64,000 nt of DNA from positions 6,844,558 through 6,908,557 of the forward strand of contig OZ023198.1 of the NCBI GenBank assembly GCA_963995505.1, in the 5' to 3' direction. The DNA comes from Hypericum androsaemum (taxonomy: Eukaryota > Streptophyta > Magnoliopsida > Malpighiales > Hypericaceae). The stretch's first letter is position 1; every line of letters begins with the position of its first letter. The position numbers and the translations under genes were made by a program. Shown in pieces: positions 10,131-20,826 of this stretch. Below the pieces are notes generated by a model. It was not told the DNA's origin. It saw only the letters and a program-made list of their open reading frames with translations, and did no database searches.

Positions 10131-12744
10131 TCCTTCCCTTTTCTTTCCTTATCTTGCCTTTTCTTGATTTTTCTTGGCTTTTTATTCCTTTTCCTTGCCT
10201 TTTCTTGCCTTATCTTTCCTTTGCTTGCCTTTTCAATCCTTTTTCTTACCTTTTCTTGCCTTATCTTTCCTTTTCTTACCTTTTCATTACTTTTCATTGC
10301 CTTTTCTTTCCTTTGCTTGCCTTTTCGTTGACTTTTCTTGCATTTTCTTTCCTTATCTTTCCTTTTGTTTCCTTTTCTTGCCTTATCTTGCCTTTTTTTT
10401 ACCTTTTCTTGCATTTTCCTTGCCTTTTCATGCCTTTTCTTTCTTTATCTTGCCTTTTCATTCCTTTTCTTACCTTATCTTGCCTTTTCCTTGTTGTTTC
10501 TTTCCTTTTCTTGCCTTGTCTTACCTTATCTTGCCTTTTCATTCCTTTTCCTTGCCATTTCTGGCCTTACCTTTCCTTTTCTTGCCTTTTTATTCCTTTT
10601 TCTTGCCTTTTCTTGCCTTATCTTTCCTTTTCTTACCTTTTTCTTTCCTTTTCTTGCATTTTCTTTCCTTTTCTTGACTTTTCCTATTCTTTTCTTTCCT
10701 TTGCTTGCCTTTTCCTTGACTTTTCTTGCCTTTTCTTTCCTTATCTCACCTTTTCTTACCTTATCTTGCCTTTCTATTCCTTATATTGCCTTTTCTTGCA
10801 TTATCTTACCTTTTCTTGCCTTTTCATGCCTTTTCTTGCCTTTTCTTTCCTTTTCTTCCTTTTTCCATGCCTTATCTTTCTTTTTCCTTGCCTTTTTCTT
10901 GCCTTTTCTTTCCTTTTCTTGCCTTTCCTTGACTTTTCTTGCCTTATCTTGCCTATTCTTGACTTTTCTTGCCTTTTCTTCACTTATCTTGCCTTTTCTT
11001 GCCTGTTTAGGCCTTTTGATGTCTTTTCTTATCTTTTCTTGCCTTATCTTGCCTTATCTTTCCTTTCCTTTGCCTTCTCTTGCCTTTTTATGCCTTTTCT
11101 TTCCTTTTTATGCCTTTTCATGCCTTTTCCTTGCCTTTTCTTGCCTTTTCTTTACTTATCTTGCCTTTTACTTGCCTTTTCATACCTTATCTTGAATTTT
11201 CTTGCCTTTTCCTTGCCCCTTCTTTCCTTTTCTTGCCTTTTCATTCCTTTTCTTGCCTTATCTTTCCTTTTCATGGCTTTTTATGCATTTTCATTGCCTT
11301 TTCTTGCCTTTTTCTTGACTTTTCTTGCCTTTTCTTTCCTTATCTTTCCTTTTCTTGCCTTTTCTTGCCTTATCTTGCCTTTTTTTACCTTTTCTTGCCT
11401 TTTCATTCCTTTTCTTGCCTTATCTTGCATGTTCCTTAGCGTTTCTTTCCTTTTCTTACCTTATCTTGCCTTTTCTTCCCTTTTAATTTCTTTTCCTTGC
11501 CTTTTCTTGCCTTACCTTTCCTTTTCTTGTCTTTTTATTCCTTTTTCTTGCATTTTCTTGCCTTATCTTTCCTTTTCATTCTTTTCCTTTCCTTTTCTTG
11601 CCTTTTCTTTCCTTTTCTTGACTTTTCCTATTATTTTCTTGACTTTTCTTTCCCTTGCTTGCCTTTTCTTTGACTTTTCTTGCCTTTTCTTTCCTTATCT
11701 TTCCTTTTCTTGCCTGATCTTGCCTTTTCTTGCCTCATCTTTCAATTTCTTTCCTTTTCATGCTTTTTCTAGCATTTTCTTTCCTTTTCTTGCCTTTTCA
11801 TGCCATATCTTGCCTTTTCTTTCCTTTTCCTTGCCTTTTCTTATCTTTTCTTGCCTTATCTTACCTTATCTTGCCCTTTCTTTGCCCTTTCTTTTTTTTG
11901 CTTGCCTTTTCATGCCTTATCTTTCCTTTTCTTTCCTTTTTATGCATTTTCATGCCTTTTCTTGCCTTTTCCTTGCCTTTTCTTGCCTTATCTTGCCCTT
12001 TCTTTCCTTATCTTAACTTTTCTTTGCTTTTCTTGCATGTTCTTGCCTTATCTTTCCTTTTCTTTCTTTTTCTTGCATGTTCTTTCCTTTTCATACCTTT
12101 TCTTGCCTTATCTTTCCTTATTTTGCCTTTTCTTGCCTTTTCTTGCCTTATCTTTCCTTTTTCTTGCCTCTTCTTTCTTTTTCATGCCTTTTCCACGCCT
12201 TTCATGCCTTTACTTTCCTTGTCTTGCTTGATCTTGCCTTTTCTTGCCATTTCTTAAAAGATCTTTCCTTTTCTTTCCTTTTTCTTGCCTCTTCATGCTT
12301 TTTCATGCCTTTTCTTGCCTTATCTTTTCTTTTCGTTCCTTTTCTTGCATGTTCTTGCCTTATCCTTCCTTTTCTTGCATGTTCTTGCCTTATCTTACCT
12401 TTTCATGCCTTTTCTTGCCTTTTCCTTGCTTTTTCCTTGTCTTTTCCATGCCTTTCGTGCCTTTACTTTCCATGTCTTGCTTGATCTTGCCTTTTCTTTC
12501 CTTTTCTTGCATGATCTTTCCTTATCTTTCCTTTTTCTTGCCTCTTCTTGCTTTTTCTTGCCTTATCTTGCCTTATCTTTCCTTTTCGTTCCTTTTCTTG
12601 CATGTTCTTGCCTTATCCTTCCTTTTCTTGCATATTCTTGCCTTATCTTGCCTTTTCATGCCTTTTCTTGCCTTATCTTGCCTTATCTTTGCCTTTTCTT
12701 GCCTTTTCCTTCCCTTTTCTTGCCTTATCATTCCTTTTCTTGCC

Positions 12745-15466
12745 TAGAAGCAATCCTGAAGAGACAAAGGAGCTTGAGAAGCAAGTCAACGAGCTGTTGG
12801 AGAAAGGGTACGTAAGAGAGAGCATGAGTCCATGTGCTGTTCCAGTCCTACTTGTGCCCAAGAAGGATAAAACATGGAGAATGTGTGTTGATTGCCGAGC
12901 AGTCAACAACATAACGGTAAAATATCGTCACCCTATCCCTCGTTTAGATGACATGTTAGATGAGTTGCATGGTTCTTGCATGTTTTCTAAGATTGATTTG
13001 AAGAGTGGTTATCATCAAATTAGGATGAAAGAAGGAGATGAGTGGAAGACTGCTTTTAAAACAAAGTATGGGTTGTATGAGTGGCTGGTCATGCCATTTG
13101 GTTTGTCCAACGCACCTAGCACGTTTATGCGACTCATGAATCATGTTCTACGTCCATTCATTGGTAAATTTGTAGTTGTTTACTTTGATGATATACTCAT
13201 TTATAGCAAGAGCATGGAGGATCATCTAGAACATTTGAAATCTGTCTTAGATGCACTTAGAGAAGAACAATTGTTTGCTAACTTGAAGAAGTGCACCTTT
13301 TGTACGGATAAGCTTGTATTCTTGGGTTTTGTTGTTGGAGCTAACGGAATACAGGTTGATGAAGAAAAGATCCGAGCTATCCGTGAATGGCCAAGCCCTA
13401 CAAGTGTTGCTAATGTTAGGAGCTTTCATGGACTAGCTAGTTTTTATAGGAGATTTGTGAAGGACTTTAGTAGCATAGCCGCACCCATAACTGAAGTCAT
13501 CAAGAAGAACGTGGGCTTTACTTGGGGAGAAGCTCAAGAGAAGGCTTTCCAACTACTGAAAGGGAAGTTGACTAATGCACCCTTGTTAGCTTTACCTAAT
13601 TTCTCTAAGACTTTTGAAATAGAGTGTGATGCTTCTGGTGTAGGAATTGGAGCTGTCCTTATGCAAGAAGGAAGACCTATTGCATACTTTAGTGAGAAAC
13701 TAAGTGGTGCAACCTTGAATTACCCGACCTATGACAAGGAGTTGTACGCACTAGTTCGAGCATTGGAGACATGGCAGCATTATTTGTGGCCCAAGGAGTT
13801 CGTGATTCACACTGATCATGAGTCACTCAAGCACTTAAAGGGGCAACACAAGCTGAACAAGAGGCATGCACGATGGGTGGAATTCATTGAGACATTTCCT
13901 TATGTCATTCGCTACAAGCAAGGTAAGGAAAATGTAGTGGCTGATGCACTATCACGAAGGTACGCCTTGATCTCAACTCTTGATGCTAAACTACTTGGCT
14001 TTGAACACATTAAGGAGATGTATGTTGATGATGTTGATTTTGGCGAGTTGTTTAGATCAACTGAAAGAAGTGCATTTGGTAAGTTCTTTCGTAATGAAGG
14101 TTACCTATTTCGTGAAAACAAACTTTGTGTGCCTAATTGTTCGATGCGAGAATTACTAATTCAGGAGGCACATGGAGGTGGCTTAATGGGGCATTTTGGA
14201 ATTGCAAAGACCTTGGCAATGCTACAAGATCATTTCTTTTGGCCACACATGAAGAGAGACGTTGAGAGAGTTTGTGGTCGTTGCATCACTTGCAAGCAAG
14301 CCAAGTCAAAGGTAAAACCCCATGGTTTGTACACCCCACTACCTATACCTAGTGAGCCCTGGATTGATATCTCTATGGATTTTGTGTTAGGCCTACCTAG
14401 GACTAAGCGTGGAAGAGATTCAATTTTTGTGGTAGTGGATAGGTTTTCTAAGATGGCACATTTCATTCCATGTCATAAGACTGATGATGCTTCAAACATT
14501 GCTGATTTGTTCTTTAGAGAGGTTGTTAGGTTGCATGGCATGCCTAGGACAATTATCTCTGATAGAGATGCTAAGTTCCTAAGTTACTTTTGGAAGACCT
14601 TGTGGTGCAAGTTAGGTACTAAGTTGTTGTTTTCTACTACTTGTCATCCTCAAACTGATGGTCAAACTGAAGTAGTGAATAGGACTTTGTCTACACTTTT
14701 GAGAGCACTCATTAAGCATAACATTAAGACTTGGGAAGAATGTTTGCCTCATGTTGAGTTTGCTTATAATCGTTCTGTCCATTCTGCTACTCAATTCTCA
14801 CCATTTGAGCTTGTTTATGGATTTAATCCTTTGACTCCATTGGATTTATCACCTCTACCTTCGAGTGAGCAAGTTAACTTAGATGGCAAGAAGAAAGCTG
14901 AATTTGTCAAGCAGTTACATGAGAAAGCAAGAATGAACATCGAGAAGCGCACGGAGCACTATGCAAGGCAAGCAAACAAAGGAAGGCACAAGGTTGTCTT
15001 TGAGCCGGGAGATTGGGTTTGGCTACATATGAGGAAGGAGCGTTTTCCTGTACAAAGACGTTCAAAGTTGCTACCACGGGGAGATGGTCCATTCCAAGTG
15101 ATCGAACGCATCAATGATAATGCCTACAAGCTAGACCTTCCGGGTGAGTATAATGTAAGTGCTTCGTTTAACGTGGCTGACTTGAGTCCGTTTGATGTAG
15201 GTGATGATTTGAGGACAAATCCTTTTCAAGAGGAGGGGACTGATGTGAGCAAGCCTAAGGACGCACCTACTATCAAGCTTGTAGACTCGCAGCAAGTTCA
15301 AGTTCCAATTGGGCCAATGACAAGAGCACGAGCTAGGAAGTTGCAATCTGATTTCAATGGACTAATGCAAGAAGTTTGGGCTCAAGTTGGTGCGTACAAG
15401 TGCAAGGACGTGCATGAGGCACATGCAAAGCCCATGCACGTGATAGAGGCTATTTTGGAAGCTTAA
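12745..15466 (+). pseudogene. Element A pol half (RT-RNaseH-integrase), separated from gag
   Basis: This is the C-terminal part of the CRM-like polyprotein: RT with a YFDD active site, RNase H with CDASG and HTDHES, an integrase HHCC finger (RCITCK), DDE residues in SMDF, SDRD and QTEVVN contexts, then a GDGPF (GPY/F-like) module and a C-terminal GPMTRARA motif. The frame is open to the TAA at 15464. It begins at TAGAAGC, which corresponds to residue ~689 of copy D, so the RT N-terminal region is missing. It has no start of its own, and the apparent upstream extension is satellite. It could be expressed only by readthrough of 10 kb of repeat, so it is scored as a pseudogene. The last 226 bases lie inside the 3' LTR. 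Confidence 0.93.
15228..15239 (+). promoter_or_regulatory. Polypurine tract of element A
   Basis: AAGAGGAGGGGA lies one base before the 3' LTR and would prime plus-strand synthesis. It sits inside the pol reading frame. Confidence 0.88.
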
Positions 15467-16045
15467 TATGCACACCAACTTCTGGATGCATGCGCACATG
15501 GAGAATCAGCAAGAATCAACCTATTTAGGCCATGCATCTTCTTGTTAGGACGTGCAATTAATTGTTATTCTATTAGATATTATTTGTTTAGATTATTTCC
15601 TATTTTAGTTGAATAATTCGGCCAGAATCTCCTTAGAATAGGAAAGAGAGTTTTGGCCAGCCTTTGAACTCCTTTTTAAGGAGTTAGCTTGTTTAGGAAT
15701 ATTTTGGTACTTTGGGAGCCTATATAAAGAGGACTCCTAGCAATAAAACGGACACAACAATTCAGAATTACATAGCTTTGGCTAATTGAGAGTTTAGATA
15801 CTCGTTTGTTCTTGCTTAGGCTGGTGAGTCGTCTTGGCTAGAATTTATCTTTCACTTATCAAGCGGACCATCCATCCTCGCTTGTGGCGTGATTCGACCT
15901 TAGGTCAAGGTTCAGAAGTTCTTGTTGCGGGTTAAGGTTCAATTTCGTGCCTTAGTTCGAGTGAGTTCTTGTGAGTTGTGATCTGTTCCATTCTAAAGTA
16001 ACAAACGGTCCGAGTTGTGAATCTTTTCCGCATAGATTCATATCA
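15241..16045 (+). repeat. Element A 3' LTR (805 bp)
   Basis: It starts TGATGTGAGCAAGCC and ends GATTCATATCA, and the near-palindromic ends TGAT/ATCA fit an LTR. It contains the last ~75 codons of pol, a TATA box (TATATAAAG, 15721-15729) and AATAAA shortly after it. It belongs to the same LTR subfamily as D and G. Confidence 0.94.
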
Positions 16046-16087
16046 GACGGTCCGAGTTGGTGCGAGTTCCTGACGGGATTCATATCA
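16046..16087 (+). repeat. Tail of a second, diverged CRM-like LTR
   Basis: These 42 bases repeat the pattern ACGGTCCGAGTTG...GATTCATATCA of the LTR end with several changes, and satellite follows at once. Element A appears to abut the end of an older related LTR that had itself entered satellite. Confidence 0.6.
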
Positions 16088-17379
16088 TTATCTTTCATTT
16101 TCTTGCCTTTCCTTGCATTTTCTTGCCTTATCTTGCCTTTTCTTGCCTTATCTTGCATTTTCTTGCATTTTCTTGACATATCTTGCCTTTTCTTCCCTTT
16201 TCATGCATTTTCTTGCCTTTTCATTCCCTATCTTATCTTGTCTTTTCTTACCTTATCTTGCTTTTTCATGCCTTTTCTTTACTTTTCTTTCCTTTTACTT
16301 GGCTTTTCTTGTCTTTTCTTTCCTTATCTTGCCTTTTCCTTGCCTTTTCCTTGGCTTTTCTTGTCTTTTCTTTCCTTATCTTGCCTTTTCCTTGCCTTTT
16401 CCTTGGCTTTTCTTGTCTTTTCTTTCCTTATCTTGCCTTTTCTTGCCTCATCTTTCTTTTTCTTTCCTTTTCTTGCCTTTTCCTTGCGTTATCTTACCTT
16501 TTTTTGCGTTATCTTTCCTTTTCTTTCCTTTTCCTTGCTTTTTCTTTGCTTATCTTTCCTTTCTTGCCTTTCCTTGCCTTTTCTTGCCATTTCTTGACAT
16601 ATCATGCCTTTTCATGCCTTTTTATTCGTTATCTTGCCTTTTCTTCCCTTATCTTTCCTTTTCATTCCTTATTTTCCCTTTTCTTACCTTATCTTGTCTT
16701 TTCTTGCCTTTTTTCCCTTTTTCTTTCCTTATCTTGCATTTTGCTTGCCTTTTCTTGCCTTATCTTACTTTTTCTTGCCTCATTTTTCATTTTCATTCCT
16801 TTTCATGCCTTTTCTAGCCTTTTCTTTCCTTTTCTTATCTTTTCATGCCTTTTCCATGCCTTTTTTCCTTTTCTTGCCTTTTCTTGCCTTTTCATTGCCC
16901 TTTCTTTCCTTTTCATGCCTTTTCTTGCCTTATCTTTCCTTTTCTTGTATTTTCATGCCTTTTCCTTGCCTTATCTTGCCTTATCTTGCCTTATGTTGCC
17001 TTTTCTTTCCTTTTCTTGCATGTTCTTGCCTTATCTTTCATTTTCTTTCCTTTTCTTATCTGTTCTTGCCTTTTCATGCCATTTCTTGCCTTGTCTTGCC
17101 TTTTCTTTCCTTTTTTCTGCCTTTTGTTGCCTTTTCTTTGCCTTTTTTTGCCTTTTTCTTGCCTTTTCTTGCTTTTTCATGCCTTTTCCATGCCTTTTCA
17201 TGCCTTTACTTTCCTTTTTTTGTCTTTTCTTGCCTGATCTTGCCTTGTCTTGCCTTATCTTTCCTTTTCTTTCCTTTTCTTATCTTTTCTTACCTTTTCT
17301 CACCTTTTCTTTTCTTTTCTTGCCTTTTCTTTCCTTTGCTTTCCTTATCTTGCCTTTTCTTGCCTTATCTTTCCTTTAG
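16088..17379. repeat. Satellite block 2
   Basis: The decamer family is the same as at 2535-12744. About 51-bp blocks containing CCTTGGCTTTTCTTGTC repeat three times at about 16308-16430. No gene is seen. Confidence 0.93.
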
Positions 17380-18489
17380 CATATGACATAAGGAAACGTC
17401 TCAATAAATTCAACCCAACGTGCATGCCTTTTATTCAGCTTGTGTTGACCCTTTAAATGCTTCAAAGATTCATGGTTAGTATGAATCACAAATTCCTTGG
17501 GCCATAAGTAATGTTGCCATGTCTCCAATGTCCGAACCAATGCATACAACTCCTTGTCGTAAGTTGGATAATTCAAGGCTGCTCTGCATAGCTTTTCGCT
17601 AAAGTAGGCAATTGGTCATCCTTCTTGCATGAGCACGGCGCCTATTCCAACACCTGAAGCATCACACTTAACCTCAAATGCTTTAGAAAAATTAGGCAAC
17701 GATAATAAAGGTGTGTTTGTCAACTTCTCCTTGATGAGCTGAAATGCCTTCTCTTGAGTTTCACCCCAGCTAAATCCAACGTTCTTCTTTATCACCTCAG
17801 TAAGTGGTGCGGCTAAGCTACTAAAATCTTTCACAAATCTCCTGTAGAAACTAGCTAGGCCATGGAAACTTTGGACTTTAGCAACGCTCGTGGGACTTGG
17901 CCATTCTCGAATTGCATGTATCTTTTCTTCATTGACCTGTATTGCTTTAGCACTAACAAAAAAACCCAAGAAGATAAGCTTATCTGTGCAAAAGGTGCAC
18001 TTCTTCAAGTTAGCAAACAATTGATCCTTTCTAAGTGCATTTAGAACAGATTTCAAATATTCCATGTGATCCTACATGCTCTTGCTATAAATAAGTATAT
18101 CATCAAAATAAATGACTACAAATTTGCCAATAAATGGACGTAAAACATGATTCATGAGCTGCATAAATGTGCTAGGAGCATTAGACAAACTGAATGGCAT
18201 GACCATCCATTCATATAATCCATATTTCATTTTAAAGGCTGTCTTCCACTCATCTCCTTCTTTCATTCTAATTTGATGATAACCACTCTTCAAGTCAATT
18301 TTAGAAAACATGCTCGATCCATGCAGCTCATCTAACATGTCATCTAATCGAGGAATAGGGTGATGATATTTTACCGTTATGTTGTTGACTGCTCGACAAT
18401 CAACACACATCCTCCATGATCCATCCTTCTTAGGCACGAGTAGGACTAGCACGGCACAAGGACTCATGCTCTCTCTCACATACCCTTTC
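17380..18489 (-). pseudogene. CRM-like pol fragment (RT to RNase H) embedded in satellite
   Basis: On the minus strand this encodes the segment from [12 protein letters not shown] at the RT N-terminus through the catalytic YFDD to FPYVI after RNase H. At least two in-frame stops break it, one at about 17618 (Arg codon to TGA) and one at about 18070 (GAG to TAG). Its variants (KKDGSW, VRTLETW) resemble element L more than D. Both edges pass straight into satellite, with no LTR, PBS or PPT and no gag or integrase. It is a dead scrap captured in the array. Confidence 0.9.
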
Positions 18490-19475
18490 TTTCCTTTTCT
18501 TGCATTTTCTTTCCTTTTCCTTGCCTTTTCTTGCCTTATCTTTCCTTTTCTTGCCTTTCTTTGCATTTTCTTGCCTTTTCATGCCTTTTCTTGCCTTTTC
18601 ATTCTTAACTTGTCTTTTCTTACCTGATCTTGTCTTTTCTTGCCCTGTCATGCCTTTTCAATGCCTTTTCTTGTTTTTTCTTTCCTTATCTTGCATTTTC
18701 CTTGCCTTTTCTTACCTATTCTTGCCTTATCTTTCCTTTTCTTGCGTCATCTTTCATTTTCTTTCCTTTTCTTGCCATTCCTTCCCTTTTCTTGCCAGAT
18801 CTTGCCTTATCTTGACTTTTCTTGCCTTTTCATGCCATTTCCTTGCCTTTTCCTTGTCTTTTCTTTCCTTTTCTTGCCTTATCTTACCTTATCTTGCCTT
18901 TTTATTCCTTTTCCTTGCCTTATCTTTCCTTTTCTTGCCATTTCATTCTTTTTTCTTAGATTTTCTTGCCTTATCTTTCCTTTTCTTGCCTTTTCACTAC
19001 TTTTCCTTCACTTTTCTTTCCTTTTCTTGCCTTTTCCTTCCCTTTTCTTGCCTTTGCTTACCTTTTCCATGACTTTTCTTGACTTTTCTTTCCTTTTCCT
19101 TGCCTTTTCTTTCCTTTTCTTGCCTTATCTTACCTTATCTTGCCTTTTTATTCCTTTTCCTTGCCTTATCTTTCCTTTTCTTGCCTTTTCATTCCTTTTT
19201 CTTAGATTTTCTTGCCTTATCTTTCCTTTTCTTGCCTTTTCATTACTTTTCCTTCACTTTTCTTTCCTTTTCTTGCCTTTTCCTTGCCTTTTCTTGCCTT
19301 TGCTTGCCTTTTCCTTGACTTTTCTTTCCTTATCTTTCCTTTTCTTGCCTTTTCTTGCCTTTGCTTGCCTTATCCTTGACTTTTCTTGACTTTTCTTGTC
19401 TTATCTTTCATTTTCTTATCTTTTCTTGCCTTATCTTGCCTTTTCTTACCTTTTCATTACTTGTCCTTGCATTTT
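18490..19475. repeat. Satellite block 3
   Basis: Decamer satellite as in blocks 1 and 2. A roughly 247-bp segment is tandemly duplicated (about 18865-19075 and 19112-19320), recognisable by CTTTTTATTCCTTTTCC and TTCTTAGATTTTC. The block ends at the J LTR. Confidence 0.92.
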
Positions 19476-20104
19476 TGATGTGAATCTTGTCACGGATCCA
19501 CGCGAAAGTCGGATCTATCTACGTTCAGATTGATGGAAATCTCGACCTGTTGTTTGCACCTTTGCAAGAACCTCGGTATGAACAACCTCGACCCGCTACT
19601 GTAGGGAAACAAGAACCTTGATTTGATGAAGACGCCACAAACGGTGATGTAGATCCGCTTGATAAGTCGAAGGTGAACGAACGGAATCCCTCCGCTGTGT
19701 TCGAACAGTTCCGAAGAACCAAGAGAGCAAAGCCCACGTTTTTTGTACTCAAATTATTCTCCTCATTCTCATTGATAAAGCCTTTATATATAGGCAGATT
19801 GTTACAAAAAGAATCCTAGTTAAATAAAATTTCTAACTAGATAAATATGACTTAAAAAGGGAAACTAAAAAAGAAAATAACTCTAATCCTACTAGGAATA
19901 CTCAAAAACGTGATTATCTCATAATTGAGTTCCTAAACAGACTAGAACTCCTAATAAAACGAAATTATCTTTTTTGTAACTTCCTAAACAGAATAGAACT
20001 CATGTAAAATGAAATTAACAAATAATTAACTTCCTAAATAGACTTTGAAACTCAAAAACGAATTATTAAATAATTATGGCTTCTTGCAGATCTGATTCAT
20101 ATCA
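19476..20104 (-). repeat. Element J LTR (629 bp, minus orientation)
   Basis: On the minus strand it begins TGATATGAATCAGATC and ends GATTCACATCA, and it aligns with the plus-strand copy at 57938-58513. The TATA-like TATATATAAAG is at about 19782-19792 (minus). The downstream part shares with the CRM-like LTRs the order ACTTATCAAGCGGAT, GTTTGTGGC and TCAAGGTTC. It is the 3' LTR of a minus-strand J, with satellite on its left side. Confidence 0.85.
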
Positions 20105-20793
20105 TTCCCCTCCTCTTGAAATGGATTTGTCCTCAAATCCTTGCATCCGTTATACTTTTTCCGATTCACGGTCATGCTTGAACAAGTCTTGGAACGTCTT
20201 GGTTGAACTTGATATCTTCCATCCCAACAGAATAGATACTTTGAACAAAAGCAATCTGGAGTCCTCTCCAAATCAAAAACCAAAATCTTACTTATTTGCA
20301 CAAGCCTTTCTTTGAACATCAAACTATTCCAGAAGTTGATCAATGATGAACCTCCAACATAATTAAACTTGTCCACACCTAAGAAGTCAATATGTTCAAC
20401 ATGTAAATCAGGAGACATGTAAGATATGGGTTGGACATCTTCCTTGTCAACTAAAACAACAAGTTCTTCTTGTTCACCATCAATAGCAGTTGAGCACTTC
20501 TTCATATGAACAACTTCCACAACTTCTGATTCATTGAACAAATTCCTTAAATAAAGAAGTGACATGGCATGGTCATCAAAACATTCTCCATCGAACAAGT
20601 CAATAGAATATTCACCAAATTCCTCCCATGTCAAAACCTCTTCTTCAACAATCACTTCAGGTGTAACCTCCAAATCGTCAGAACTACATACCTTCCCCTC
20701 AATGTCGTGCTTAGTGTTAATGGTGTTCTCCCTCTTTCCATTGACTTCACCAACAAAATTAGCTCCTGAATTCTTCTCATCTTTGACCCTCAT
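20074..20793 (-). CDS. Element J acidic ORF, 239 aa, unknown function
   Basis: I do not recognise this protein. It is strongly acidic in its first two thirds (VIVEEEVLTWEEFGEY; DLFDGECFDD), with no zinc knuckle, protease, RT or integrase motif, no signal peptide and no membrane segment. Its last ~25 residues ([13 protein letters not shown]) are encoded by the PPT region shared with the CRM-like pol, and the frame stops 31 bases inside the LTR. The first ATG is used as the start. The upstream side breaks at about 20826, so an N-terminal part could be missing. It may be captured host sequence or a gag-replacing ORF of a non-autonomous element. Whether it is expressed is unknown. Confidence 0.5.
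   Translation of the reverse strand: MRVKDEKNSGANFVGEVNGKRENTINTKHDIEGKVCSSDDLEVTPEVIVEEEVLTWEEFGEYSIDLFDGECFDDHAMSLLYLRNLFNESEVVEVVHMKKCSTAIDGEQEELVVLVDKEDVQPISYMSPDLHVEHIDFLGVDKFNYVGGSSLINFWNSLMFKERLVQISKILVFDLERTPDCFCSKYLFCWDGRYQVQPRRSKTCSSMTVNRKKYNGCKDLRTNPFQEEGNDMNQICKKP
20105..20117 (-). promoter_or_regulatory. Polypurine tract of element J
   Basis: AAGAGGAGGGGAA on the minus strand, next to the LTR. The ~35 preceding bases (GATTTGAGGACAAATCC) are nearly identical to those before the CRM-like PPTs. Confidence 0.85.
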
Positions 20794-20826
20794 CCTCCTT
20801 TGTTGAATTTGTCTTCCGCTACAGAC

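Larger units (their letters stand above)
2535..12744. repeat. 10.2-kb pyrimidine-rich satellite (about 10-bp unit) inside element A
   Basis: This is an uninterrupted array of variants of a ~10-base unit on the plus strand: CCTTTTCTTG, CCTTATCTTT, CCTTTTCATG and CATGTTCTTG, with 11-base CCTTTTCCTTG forms. The opposite strand is purine-rich. The array replaces about 280 bp of element A between the protease linker and the start of RT, judged against the intact copy D (about 46320-46601). The unit has no stop codon in the plus frames, so long hydrophobic ORFs of Phe, Leu, Ser and Pro occur throughout. They are artefacts. Similar blocks lie at 16088-17379 and 18490-19475. Whether it is centromeric cannot be decided from sequence alone. 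Confidence 0.95.

Noticed and set aside
9773..12016. 747-codon hydrophobic ORF, and many other long ORFs in 2535-12744
   Set aside because: They are translations of a stop-free decamer repeat in every plus frame, with no family motif and no start context.
2535..12744. CRISPR-like or bacterial repeat array
   Set aside because: There are no fixed repeats alternating with unique spacers, and the setting is a plant retrotransposon.
12548..12744. Upstream in-frame extension of A pol with an ATG in satellite
   Set aside because: It is fortuitous readthrough of satellite. Homology to other pol copies starts only at about 12745.
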